This document shows, one piece after another, positions 36,202 to 44,576 of a stretch of DNA of 64,000 bases (the stretch's first letter is position 1; the number at the start of each line of letters is the position of its first letter). The notes beneath the pieces are model-generated. The model ran no database searches. It was not told the DNA's origin and was given only the letters and a program-made list of their open reading frames with translations. The position numbers and the translations under genes are program-made. Source of the stretch: Sinobacterium norvegicum (GTDB lineage: Bacteria > Pseudomonadota > Gammaproteobacteria > Pseudomonadales > Sinobacteriaceae); contig NZ_CAKLPX010000004.1 of the NCBI RefSeq assembly GCF_923077115.1, positions 1 through 64,000 on the forward strand. The letters run 5' to 3'.

Positions 36202-37248
36202 ATCGCTCTCTAACTCCAGCAGTCTAACTTCTTTAAACAGGTAAGCTGCCGGGGTATGGTCCGTCAGCGCATCTGCCGCCAGCAAAATCGCACCGGCCGT
36301 CCAGGTCGGTTTTTCGTCAGGCCACAGTAAATCTTGTTTGAACTGATAACCCGTCCAATAGGAGCCATCTTCCAAACGCCACTGGTGCAGCCAACTATAG
36401 ACCTCGGTTGCTTTTTCACGCTCACCCGCGGCAAGTAAGGCCATGGTCAATTCACAGGATTCGGCAATGGTTACCCAGGGCTCATCACTGACACAGCGAC
36501 AGCCCATGCCATCCATCACAAACTCATCCCAGCGCTCTGCTAAACGCTGTTTAGACGCCTGTTGATCAAGCGCGCCGGTCAACACAGGGTAGAACCAGTC
36601 CATCGAATAACGCGCCTTCGATTCCCACGTACGATCGAATCGCTCAGGGTGATTGGCCAGCGTGTTACCCAGCTTAGAGCGGGCAGCGAACCAGTCAGTT
36701 CGGTTTTCGCCGAGAGTAACCGATATATTAAATGCGCATTCGAGACTCTTATAAATCGAGCTATTGCCTGTTACCAATGCATCTTCTTTCGCCTTACCCT
36801 CCGCATCCACCGCCCAATGGATATCTCCATGCTCCGTTTGTAGCGCCAACACAAAGGTAATGGCCTGCTCGACCATGGGGTACATTTCCACTAAAAACTC
36901 TCTGTCGTCAGAGATCAAGAAATGATGCCAAATGCCCGTGGCAATATAGGCAACAAAATTGGTTTCACGGCGCTCATGGTTATGTATTTCGCCATTCTTA
37001 TAGGCCGCCCACCAACTGCCGTCCTCGAGCTGTATGTTTTTCAACCAACGATAGGCATTCACAGCGTGTTCAAACTCGCCGCCAATAGAAAGTCCCATTG
37101 CCGCCTCGACATGGTCCCACGGGTCTGCATACGAGCCCTCAAACCATGGCACAGAGCCACAGGGCAGCTGAGTGTCACGAATAAATTCGACTGTCTTACG
37201 CAGGAAATCCTCTGGATACAACCCTTTCGTCAGATACAAACCACTCAC
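36178..37248 (-). CDS. alpha/alpha-toroid (prenyltransferase/squalene cyclase-like) protein
   Basis: The function is unknown. The 356-aa protein shows repeated helical pairs with turn motifs typical of alpha-toroids: FIRDTQLPCGSVPWFEG, WLKNIQLEDGSWWAAY, ALQTEHGDIHWAVD and WLHQWRLEDGSYWTGYQF, that is QxxDGSW-like repeats of terpene cyclases and prenyltransferases. The cyclase DxDD motif is not visible. A glycoside-hydrolase-like (alpha/alpha)6 role on glycans is equally possible. The start is GTG, two bases after the upstream methyltransferase stop, and it forms an operon with that gene and a family 4 glycosyltransferase. The 3' end overlaps the convergent methyltransferase gene. Confidence 0.72.
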   Translation of the reverse strand: MSGLYLTKGLYPEDFLRKTVEFIRDTQLPCGSVPWFEGSYADPWDHVEAAMGLSIGGEFEHAVNAYRWLKNIQLEDGSWWAAYKNGEIHNHERRETNFVAYIATGIWHHFLISDDREFLVEMYPMVEQAITFVLALQTEHGDIHWAVDAEGKAKEDALVTGNSSIYKSLECAFNISVTLGENRTDWFAARSKLGNTLANHPERFDRTWESKARYSMDWFYPVLTGALDQQASKQRLAERWDEFVMDGMGCRCVSDEPWVTIAESCELTMALLAAGEREKATEVYSWLHQWRLEDGSYWTGYQFKQDLLWPDEKPTWTAGAILLAADALTDHTPAAYLFKEVRLLELESDLLSAEQA

Positions 37249-37249
37249 C

Positions 37250-37960
37250 CTATAAACCCTTCCTAAAATACATCACAACGCTTTTGCCAAGTACCGGGTT
37301 TAATAACTTCTCAAGGTTGACGGTAAACCATGGCTTGTCCATCAAATCCCAGACTAAAAAGCGATGATACAGCTTAATCAGCGGATTTGTATCTCGGGTA
37401 TCGTGGAACATGCATTTTAACCACCAAAAGGGTGAGTGTAGCGCATGCGCAAAATGCTTGGCATAGATATGAAAGCCGCGAATCTCGATGGCGCAGCGAA
37501 ATTCGTCCTCATCGAAGATTCGCAGGTGTCCGCCCTCAACTTGGTGATACTCATCACTGAAATACCAACAAATTTTCTCCGGCCATGCCCGGGGAACACT
37601 GGCGCAGAAGGTGCCGCCAGGCTTTAATACCCGCTCAACCTCGTCGAGCGCCCCCTGCCAATCGGGGATATGTTCCAAGACCTCCGAGCAGATGACCTTG
37701 TCGAAGGTGTTGTCGGCAAAGGGCAACTGTAGCGCATTGGCAGCAGACAAACCAAACGACTTGGCATCATTATCAGCATCGGCAAAATCTTGATATTTAT
37801 CCGCCGTTGTTTTCAAGTCCTTATGGCTTAGATCAACACCGACAGCCTGTATATCGCCCTCGATATAAGCCGAGATAACATGGCGTCCCTCACCGCAACC
37901 TAAGTCTAAAACCACATCACCGGCGCTGAGACCAAATTTCTTATAATTAACGGTTTTCAT
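37250..37960 (-). CDS. class I SAM-dependent methyltransferase (Methyltransf_11 type)
   Basis: The 236-aa protein has SAM motif I as VVLDLGCGEGRHVISA, then AVGVDLSHKDL, VICSEVLEHIPDW and VLKPGGTFCASVP. The substrate is not known. It overlaps the end of the glycosyltransferase gene upstream by 14 bases and is followed after one base by the alpha-toroid gene, so all three are translationally linked. The setting in an LPS core locus suggests methylation of a glycan or a lipid-linked intermediate. Confidence 0.86.
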   Translation of the reverse strand: MKTVNYKKFGLSAGDVVLDLGCGEGRHVISAYIEGDIQAVGVDLSHKDLKTTADKYQDFADADNDAKSFGLSAANALQLPFADNTFDKVICSEVLEHIPDWQGALDEVERVLKPGGTFCASVPRAWPEKICWYFSDEYHQVEGGHLRIFDEDEFRCAIEIRGFHIYAKHFAHALHSPFWWLKCMFHDTRDTNPLIKLYHRFLVWDLMDKPWFTVNLEKLLNPVLGKSVVMYFRKGL

Positions 37961-39254
37961 TTTTCTTCAATACTTCTCTATAGAATTCAGTCATTTGTTC
38001 GGCGGCCAGGTGCCAGCAAAATTTTTCTTCAATACGCTTTCGACCGGCAATAGCCAGTTGCTGACGACGCTCGGGGCTTTGCAGTAGTTCGTCGACTGCC
38101 TCAGCAATGGCGGCACTATTTTTAACAGGAACGATGACACCGGCCTCTCCTACCACCTCGGGCAAGGCGCCACCATCGGTCGATACCAGCGGCACACCGC
38201 AGCTCATTGCCTCGCCGGCTGGCAAACCAAAGCCCTCATAGACCGAGGGCACAACGGCAACCTCAGCCTGGGCGTAATAATCCACCATCTTTTGCGTGCT
38301 AATACCGTGAACAAAAGTTATTCGCTGACCAATGCCCAATCTCTGAATTAACTGCTCTGTATCGCCGCCGGGCTGGGGCTTGCCGACTAATAATAAACTT
38401 ATATCGGGGTGACTTTCTGCCAGCTTGGCGATCGCCTCTAATAAGTAACGCAAGCCTTTCAACGGGGCGTCGGCTGAAGCTGTTGCCATGATACGCCCCT
38501 TGATCTTTGGCACATCAGGCTGCGGGTAAAACTCTTCCGTATCGATACCGTTTGTCACCAAGGTGATATGGTCGTCATCAATGCCAAAGGCCGTGCCAAT
38601 ATCAACCAACGACTTCTCAGATACCGTCTGTAGGTGATCCAATCGCTTGACAACAAAGCGCTGCATGTCCAAAAAGGAGTGCCAGCGGCGTGTTAAAAGT
38701 TTCTGCCACCAACCATTAGCTGCACCTAACGCAATCTCTAAATCGCGAGTAATGGGGTGGTGGATAGTGCTAACTAACGGGAAACCTTGTTTTTGCAGTT
38801 TTAACATCCCAAAGGATAATGACTGGTTATCGTGGATAATATCGTAATCACGCCCCTTCTTATTCAAGTGAGCCACGGCACGGCGGCCAAATGCCTGCAT
38901 CTCGGCAAAGCCACCGGTTAGCTTACTCACCCATTCAATGATATTGGCGCGAGACTTAAGGTGATGAAGGCGCAGCGACAGCAAACCATGCTCATACAAA
39001 TTCATGCCTGGCATTTTAATCAACCTCACCCGCTCATCCAGATGGGGATAAGGTTCGCCGGATATCACATCAACGGTATGCCCTGCATCGACCAAAGCCT
39101 TGCTTAGATATTTTAAATAGATGCCCTGACCACCCCCATAAGGGTGGGAGCGATAGCCTAACAAACAAATATTAAGAGGGGGCGGTGAAGCTTCAGCAGG
39201 TATGAGGCTGGCTTCATCCGGCGTAATGACGTGCTCTGACTTTGGTTTTAACAA
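37947..39254 (-). CDS. glycosyltransferase family 4
   Basis: This retaining GT-B enzyme has 435 aa. It opens with NICLLGYRSHPYGGGQGIYLKYL and has the donor-binding C-terminal half with ATASADAPLKGLRYLLEAI and the E-x7-E motif in PSVYEGFGLPAGEAMSCGVP. No ATG lies at a usable place; I infer a TTG start at 39254, about 25 residues before the conserved core. It is the first gene of a leftward three-gene set with a methyltransferase and the alpha-toroid protein, and is divergent from a GT-C-like membrane protein gene. The sugar it transfers cannot be told. Confidence 0.88.
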   Translation of the reverse strand: MLKPKSEHVITPDEASLIPAEASPPPLNICLLGYRSHPYGGGQGIYLKYLSKALVDAGHTVDVISGEPYPHLDERVRLIKMPGMNLYEHGLLSLRLHHLKSRANIIEWVSKLTGGFAEMQAFGRRAVAHLNKKGRDYDIIHDNQSLSFGMLKLQKQGFPLVSTIHHPITRDLEIALGAANGWWQKLLTRRWHSFLDMQRFVVKRLDHLQTVSEKSLVDIGTAFGIDDDHITLVTNGIDTEEFYPQPDVPKIKGRIMATASADAPLKGLRYLLEAIAKLAESHPDISLLLVGKPQPGGDTEQLIQRLGIGQRITFVHGISTQKMVDYYAQAEVAVVPSVYEGFGLPAGEAMSCGVPLVSTDGGALPEVVGEAGVIVPVKNSAAIAEAVDELLQSPERRQQLAIAGRKRIEEKFCWHLAAEQMTEFYREVLKKNENR

Positions 39255-39485
39255 TTTTTCATTTCTTCGATTATAATATTCAACGGCAAATCATTGATTA
39301 TAAAGTAATATTTTAGACGGCTGCGATATAAAAAAATAGTCGCATAGACGCCCCTTCATGCCTTTAAGCCGGTCTCAATTTTACGCGTGAGAGGGTGAAA
39401 AATCCACAGCTGAAGTAATGCTAAGTTTTTTAATGTATTGTGTAAGCAATACACTCACACCTACATCTGCAGCTACCTAATTATT

Positions 39486-40922
39486 ATGTTTTTGTCACCG
39501 ACGATTGACCCAAACTATTGCCCTCGTAACATTTATACTCTTAGAAGCTATGCCGCCTTTATTAGCATTGCCATTAGTTTTTGGCTTATTTTCAATAATA
39601 TCACCCTCAACCGCGACGGCATGCTGTATGACGAGACGGCAAACATTTTCCTTCAACACGGCCTCGAAGCAGCCAGGGCTAATTACAACTGGCCCTTTCT
39701 ATCCGTTCTGGCTGCCGTTATTTCGCAGGTTTTTTATATTGATACATCCACTGCCTTGCAAGTCATCACGACGGCTAGCTTCTTATTGATTACTGACTTT
39801 TTTATTCGCATTAACTTTCTCACCACTAACAATATAAAAATCGCGACGATATCCGCGCTGCTAATTTTGAGCCTACCTGCCATCAATGGCTATAGGGGCA
39901 TGGTCATCAGAGACCCAGGGGCATGGGCCTCTATGTTGGCCGCCATCTATTACGCCTGCCTTTACTGGCAGCAAAAAACACGCCCCACCCTACTGCTTTC
40001 TTCTCTATTATTGATTTTTGTTGCCTGTTTTTTCAGAGCTGAGTTCATTATTTTTAGCCTCGCATTTCCCGCTGCTTTTTTGTTTAGTCGCCGCGACAAC
40101 AGCAGCCGAAAATCAGCCATAATCGCTGCAGTAGGAGCACTGCTACTCGCCATACTGCTGTTACTCATATTCCGCTTCCCTGAATACAAGATTGCAAAAC
40201 AACTTTCGACCACCTTCAACCTCTCTCACTTACTAGCCGACATACACCGCAACAGCGACATCATTGCCAACAAGATCCTGAACGAATTCAGCGCCGAGTA
40301 CGCCACCAGCTTCTATCTTTTTGGCTTGCTGGGCTCTTTCATCACCATTGTTGTGTTCGCACTGCAACCTGCTTTCACCCTGATTGCTGCTATTAGATTT
40401 AAGCTGTATTTAAAAACCTTTTTACAGTCAAAGGCTCTTTTAGTACTTACCGGGCTCATGCTTATACCGCTGTTTATGCAGTTCGTTTCCACTCAAATAT
40501 TGGTCGCCCGATATACCGGATTTCTGGCCATATTATTATTATTCCCCCTCGTCCATGTTGTCGACCATATCTATTCTGAGCGCTCTAAGCTCAAATATTT
40601 TGTTGGTGTTATTATTGCCATCGCCTTTTTAGACAACGTTATTTCAACCAAGCCTAATGACAAAAGCTATCTAGTGAAATCTGGCGAGTGGGTTAAAACA
40701 AATCACCCCGGCATGAGTATTGGCAGCAATGACAAGCAAACTATTTACCTGGCCACAGGCGTCTACAATAAATCACGCCCGACATCCTTGGAGCGATCGA
40801 AGAAAGACTTTTACATACTGATAGCCAGAGAGGCTCCAGCCAATAAGAAGCATTGGCGGCTGGTCGAAATCATTGATACAAAAGCGAAAAAGTCAGCTTA
40901 TATTTATCAGCGCAAGCAATAG
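39486..40922 (+). CDS. GT-C-like integral membrane glycosyltransferase or hypothetical membrane protein
   Basis: The 478-aa protein has about 9-11 hydrophobic segments. A charged loop after the first segment contains D49-E50 in RDGMLYDETANIF, the place where GT-C enzymes such as ArnT and PMT carry catalytic acidic residues. A soluble C-terminal part follows from about residue 395. I therefore suggest a polyprenyl-phosphate-sugar-dependent transferase acting at the periplasmic face, with moderate certainty. The ATG at 39486 is preferred over an in-frame TTG at 39438. It is convergent with waaP, five bases between stops, and is A+T-rich. Confidence 0.65.
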   Translation: MFLSPTIDPNYCPRNIYTLRSYAAFISIAISFWLIFNNITLNRDGMLYDETANIFLQHGLEAARANYNWPFLSVLAAVISQVFYIDTSTALQVITTASFLLITDFFIRINFLTTNNIKIATISALLILSLPAINGYRGMVIRDPGAWASMLAAIYYACLYWQQKTRPTLLLSSLLLIFVACFFRAEFIIFSLAFPAAFLFSRRDNSSRKSAIIAAVGALLLAILLLLIFRFPEYKIAKQLSTTFNLSHLLADIHRNSDIIANKILNEFSAEYATSFYLFGLLGSFITIVVFALQPAFTLIAAIRFKLYLKTFLQSKALLVLTGLMLIPLFMQFVSTQILVARYTGFLAILLLFPLVHVVDHIYSERSKLKYFVGVIIAIAFLDNVISTKPNDKSYLVKSGEWVKTNHPGMSIGSNDKQTIYLATGVYNKSRPTSLERSKKDFYILIAREAPANKKHWRLVEIIDTKAKKSAYIYQRKQ

Positions 40923-40927
40923 CAGGA

Positions 40928-41716
40928 TTACTTCGGTAAAACTGCCGCCCGGCCATGGTCCTTTAAATAGAGCTTCATAGCTTTGCGCTCTATTTGTTGT
41001 CGGCATTTCTTATCTAAATCGAGTGAGTAACTGCCAAGAAATAACGCTACATCCTCTTTGCTTAAGCCAATATCCAGCGCCGAGTAATACAAACCCGCCA
41101 AGTCTTTTACCTGCCACCGATAAGGCACCTTGGCGCGGATTTGAGCCCGGTGCAAATCGATAATATGAAGCTTTGGCCACTCATCGCTGTCGGCGGCAAT
41201 CGTCTCGTCGAGCAAAAAGTGGCAGAGATAAAAATCGCGATGATTCATGCCGCTGCCGTGCATCTTACCTGACATCTCAGCCACTTTTTTAATCAATCGA
41301 ACTTTCAACTTGGTATCTGGCGGTGACGTCACCCAATCTTTGCAGTAATCCTCAAGACTGATGGTATCGATTAAATCTTCAGTGACAATAAACGACAACT
41401 GTTTGGCGGGGTTGCAGCCTCGCTCGCCATAAGCTGCCGCCGTCATCGTCCCCACATCCACTGACTTCAAGTGCTCAATGGCCAGCCATTCATTGCGCGC
41501 CCCTAATATTGGCAGCCTCAGCTGTACTAGATTTTTTATAATCTCGCCCCAGCCGATACCCTGATGCAGCTTCAAGAAGTAACTCTGCCCCTGGGCCTCA
41601 AATTGCAGCGTCCGACGCCCTTCCTTGCTCCTATATATTTCACCTTGCTGGGCTATAGCGGCGTCGAAAGGGGTGGACCACAGGCTGTCAAAGGGTTTTT
41701 CGAGATGCAAGGTCAT
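40928..41716 (-). CDS. waaP: LPS core heptose I kinase WaaP
   Basis: WaaP (RfaP) phosphorylates heptose I of the LPS inner core, important for outer-membrane stability. The 262-aa protein has an eukaryotic-like kinase fold: QSYFLKLHQGIGWGEIIKNL at the nucleotide site, FIVTEDLIDTISLEDYC, the catalytic loop as MNHRDFYLCHFLLDE and a metal-binding IIDLHRAQIR. Its ATG overlaps the waaG stop in ATGA. It is last in the leftward waaF-waaC-kinase-waaG-waaP run. Confidence 0.94.
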   Translation of the reverse strand: MTLHLEKPFDSLWSTPFDAAIAQQGEIYRSKEGRRTLQFEAQGQSYFLKLHQGIGWGEIIKNLVQLRLPILGARNEWLAIEHLKSVDVGTMTAAAYGERGCNPAKQLSFIVTEDLIDTISLEDYCKDWVTSPPDTKLKVRLIKKVAEMSGKMHGSGMNHRDFYLCHFLLDETIAADSDEWPKLHIIDLHRAQIRAKVPYRWQVKDLAGLYYSALDIGLSKEDVALFLGSYSLDLDKKCRQQIERKAMKLYLKDHGRAAVLPK

Positions 41717-42819
41717 TGGGCGCTTCCTGTGATGAGTTCGGCGGCTCGTACCGGCATAGAAAAAATATCCGCGGTATTGGCAAAGTGGCGACCATTCGCC
41801 TGCCAGTCTATCTGACTGTTAAAAAGCAGCACTGACAATTGCTGGCTAAGCAGCGACAGCTGTAAGGGTGAAGGCACGACAAACCCCATTGAATAATCTC
41901 GGATGTAATGGCTATAACCACAGACCTCACTGGCCAGTACTGGCGTGCCGGCAACCATCGCCTCGAGCAGCACCGTGCCGGTATTTTCCCGGTAGGCGGG
42001 ATGGATTAACAGGTCCGCGGCAAGCAGCAGGCTGGGCACGTCATCTCTGCCCCCTAAAAATTCTACCTGACTGGCAACACCTAATTTTTTAGCCAAGGCA
42101 AGGTAACGCTCAGGGCTATCCTGTCCGGCGATTTTCAGCTGCACCCGCTGTCGTTGCTCTGATGGCAGTTCAGCCAGCGCTCTTATCGACCGATCTACAC
42201 CCTTGGTCTTAAAGCCAGAACCGACCATCAGCAGTAGCTTTTGCTCATCTTCTATGCCCAGCATCTGTCGCGTTGCCGTTGCGATCTCGTCGCTATTTTT
42301 CGGTGCGATTCTATCGGGCGAAATACCGGGGGGAAGCAGGTAAAATCGCTCACTCTGTGTCTGATAGCACTGCTGGTAACTGGCCATCTCAGCCTGGGAT
42401 ATCATCAACAGCTGCGTCGAAGACTGTCGACCAAACACCGATGCTTCGACGCGGAGAAAATGCCGGACCCTCGGCGTCAACGCATACCAAGGACTGATCT
42501 TCTTGGCCTTGAAACAGCTATCGGCGGCATAGTACCAATCCAGCCCCGGTAGGCGATCAAACCCTATCACTTGGTCAAAGTTTTTTTCCGCAATAGCGGC
42601 GGCAAAGCGCTCACTGAAACGGCGATTTTTTGTGTGATTTGACCAACCTTTTTTGCCCAGCTCATACACCGGCATCTGAATCGGTTTTTCGCCCTGCCAA
42701 ACACCGCAGAATATCTCTACTTGGTGGCCGAGATCCGCACACGCGTGGGCAATCCGCCACATGTCTTTTTGCAGGCCGCCGTAGGGGAAATACTTAAACA
42801 AGGTAAAGGCTAGTTTCAA
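41713..42819 (-). CDS. waaG: LPS core glycosyltransferase WaaG
   Basis: This family 4 glycosyltransferase adds the first hexose to heptose II of the core in E. coli. The 368-aa protein starts LAFTLFKYFPYGGLQKDMWR, a WaaG hallmark, and has the E-x7-E donor motif in ENTGTVLLEAMVAGTPVL. The start is a TTG at 42819, because the conserved N-terminus begins immediately. It lies six bases after the InaA-like kinase stop and overlaps waaP by four bases. The donor may differ from the UDP-glucose used in E. coli, for example GalNAc as in Pseudomonas. Confidence 0.93.
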   Translation of the reverse strand: MKLAFTLFKYFPYGGLQKDMWRIAHACADLGHQVEIFCGVWQGEKPIQMPVYELGKKGWSNHTKNRRFSERFAAAIAEKNFDQVIGFDRLPGLDWYYAADSCFKAKKISPWYALTPRVRHFLRVEASVFGRQSSTQLLMISQAEMASYQQCYQTQSERFYLLPPGISPDRIAPKNSDEIATATRQMLGIEDEQKLLLMVGSGFKTKGVDRSIRALAELPSEQRQRVQLKIAGQDSPERYLALAKKLGVASQVEFLGGRDDVPSLLLAADLLIHPAYRENTGTVLLEAMVAGTPVLASEVCGYSHYIRDYSMGFVVPSPLQLSLLSQQLSVLLFNSQIDWQANGRHFANTADIFSMPVRAAELITGSAQ

Positions 42820-42825
42820 TAGATA

Positions 42826-43536
42826 TCACTTCTTTCGCTTTGTTATTGACACTTCAAGCTTATTGACAGCCTTCAAATCACCGTGGCAATAAGACAATAA
42901 AAACTCTTTCCTATAAGACTTAAATCTTTCGCTAGAGCGCCGAAATAGAACCTCTAAATCTCTCTGCCAGAAATGCCGCAACGAAAAATGTGGCCGCACA
43001 GTCTCTAGATCAATAAACCGTATATTACCATCGGTAAAGAATATATGCTTTGGGTATAAGCAGGGATGACGCAAACCCGTCGCATGCAGTTGGGCGACTT
43101 TACTCCCCAGCTCTCGCACCAGTTGAATAAAGCTATCGTCGTCATAGTCCAGCTCTTGGATTTTGTCTAACGAGGTGTATTGTTCTAAGGCCTCGGTAAC
43201 CAACACCGCTTTCCACCCCCTCGAGGTTTTTACCTCTTGATAATAAGCCACATCCAGAGTTTTTATCCCCTTTTCATAGAGACGTTGAATATTATAGTGC
43301 TCCCGGCGAAAGCTGGGCTCGCCTGTCAGTGGGTGCCGCAGCGTCCGCATGTGATAATTGTGCTGCCTTTTGACATAGAATAGCTTACCATCGAGGCGCA
43401 TAGAACCCACCTCGCTGTAGCCCCCGTGGCCGAAGTTTGGCTCGTCGACTAACTGCAAACCCAGAGCCAACCAATCCGTTATATCTTTCAAGCCCGTGCG
43501 ATAAAAAAGCTGTTGGTTTTTATCTACGCTATCCAT
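42826..43536 (-). CDS. InaA/WaaP-related lipopolysaccharide kinase
   Basis: This small kinase-fold protein of 236 aa has the nucleotide-site lysine in LFYVKRQHNYHMR, the family's modified catalytic loop LRHPCLYPKHIFFTDG and the metal Asp in IRFIDLETVRP. Pseudomonas core loci have several such kinases next to waaP that phosphorylate further core positions, and the same role is likely here. It sits between waaC and waaG, so two predicted core kinases flank waaG. It appears more A+T-rich than its neighbours. Confidence 0.85.
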   Translation of the reverse strand: MDSVDKNQQLFYRTGLKDITDWLALGLQLVDEPNFGHGGYSEVGSMRLDGKLFYVKRQHNYHMRTLRHPLTGEPSFRREHYNIQRLYEKGIKTLDVAYYQEVKTSRGWKAVLVTEALEQYTSLDKIQELDYDDDSFIQLVRELGSKVAQLHATGLRHPCLYPKHIFFTDGNIRFIDLETVRPHFSLRHFWQRDLEVLFRRSSERFKSYRKEFLLSYCHGDLKAVNKLEVSITKRKK

Positions 43537-43571
43537 AGAAGCTCATCTTATTAATTGATTCTGATAAAGAA

Positions 43572-44573
43572 TTATTCGAGCACCAGTCTTAGCCTCTGCC
43601 AAACCAAGTCAGGCGTCATCGGCGCAAAATTTGCCGGTTCAATGTCCGCATCATATTCCGTACCAGTATCTTCGATTTCATTGGTCGAATAGTGAAACTG
43701 TTGCTCGCCACTGGTACCAATAATTTTTGGGTCGGTTGGGCTGTACAAGGACAGCGTTGGCACACCGATGGCTGCCGATAAATGCCCCAAGCCAGTATCA
43801 ACAGAGACAACAGCCGTCGCCTGGGCCAGCGCCGTCGCCACACCTTTGATATTTAACCGCGGTAACACCTCGACGGCATCGTTGCCCTCGGCGATAAACT
43901 TCGCTCGCTCTCGCTCAGTCTCACTACCCCAAGGCAACAACACGCGATAGCCCTCTGCCGTCAGCTTGGCCGCCAACTGCTGCCAATACTGCTGTGGCCA
44001 GTGCTTGGTCGGCCACGTCGTGCCGTGCAGCAGTACAACGTTGGGCTCAACCACGGTAGAGCCGGCAAACTGTTTGCGGGTTAATCCATATTGAGCCACA
44101 GTAGTCGGCTGCTGGTAACCCAGCGCCTTGGCGAACAGCTCTCTAACACGCTCCACCGCATGCTGGTTCTTATCGACACTGACTTTGTGCTTATACGCCA
44201 ACGATGCCAGCGGCTCACGAATAGAGCTGCTATCTAGACCGTAACAGGGGGCCTTTACCAGCCGGGTTAAGGCCGCACTCTTGAGCAAGCCCTGTGCATC
44301 GATGACACAATCATAATGACACTTGCGCATCTCACGCTTAAAGCTGCGCCATTCCTCACCTGCCAGGGTTTGGATAATACTTCTGCGCCAGCGACGAATG
44401 GCCACAGGAATCACCTTATTAACCGCCGGATGCCAGCTGGGTATTTCAGTGAAACCCTCTTCAACCACCCAGTCAAAGGTAATGCCGGGTATCGCGGCCT
44501 TGGCGTCAGCGAGTGCTGGCAGGGTATGGATTACATCCCCCATGGACGATGTCTTAATAACCAATACGCGCAT
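43572..44573 (-). CDS. waaC: LPS heptosyltransferase I
   Basis: WaaC adds the first heptose from ADP-heptose to Kdo. The 333-aa GT9 protein starts MRVLVIKTSSMGDVIHTLPA, typical of WaaC. The donor-binding half shows VVLLHGTTWPTKHWPQQYW and AVVSVDTGLGHLSAAIGVPT. It follows waaF by three bases in the same direction, and the InaA-like kinase follows after 35 bases. Its substrate is made by HldE at 34-35 kb in this window. Confidence 0.96.
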   Translation of the reverse strand: MRVLVIKTSSMGDVIHTLPALADAKAAIPGITFDWVVEEGFTEIPSWHPAVNKVIPVAIRRWRRSIIQTLAGEEWRSFKREMRKCHYDCVIDAQGLLKSAALTRLVKAPCYGLDSSSIREPLASLAYKHKVSVDKNQHAVERVRELFAKALGYQQPTTVAQYGLTRKQFAGSTVVEPNVVLLHGTTWPTKHWPQQYWQQLAAKLTAEGYRVLLPWGSETERERAKFIAEGNDAVEVLPRLNIKGVATALAQATAVVSVDTGLGHLSAAIGVPTLSLYSPTDPKIIGTSGEQQFHYSTNEIEDTGTEYDADIEPANFAPMTPDLVWQRLRLVLE

Positions 44574-44576
44574 AAT

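Noticed and set aside
39255-39485. JUMPstart/ops element for RfaH before the core genes
   Set aside because: No GGCGGTAGC-like sequence is present in this gap; only an A+T-rich divergent promoter region and a 6-bp inverted repeat are seen.
42826-43536. Inactive pseudokinase because the HRD motif is missing
   Set aside because: The HxxLYPKHIF pattern is the normal form in InaA-type LPS kinases, so the change is not evidence of inactivity.
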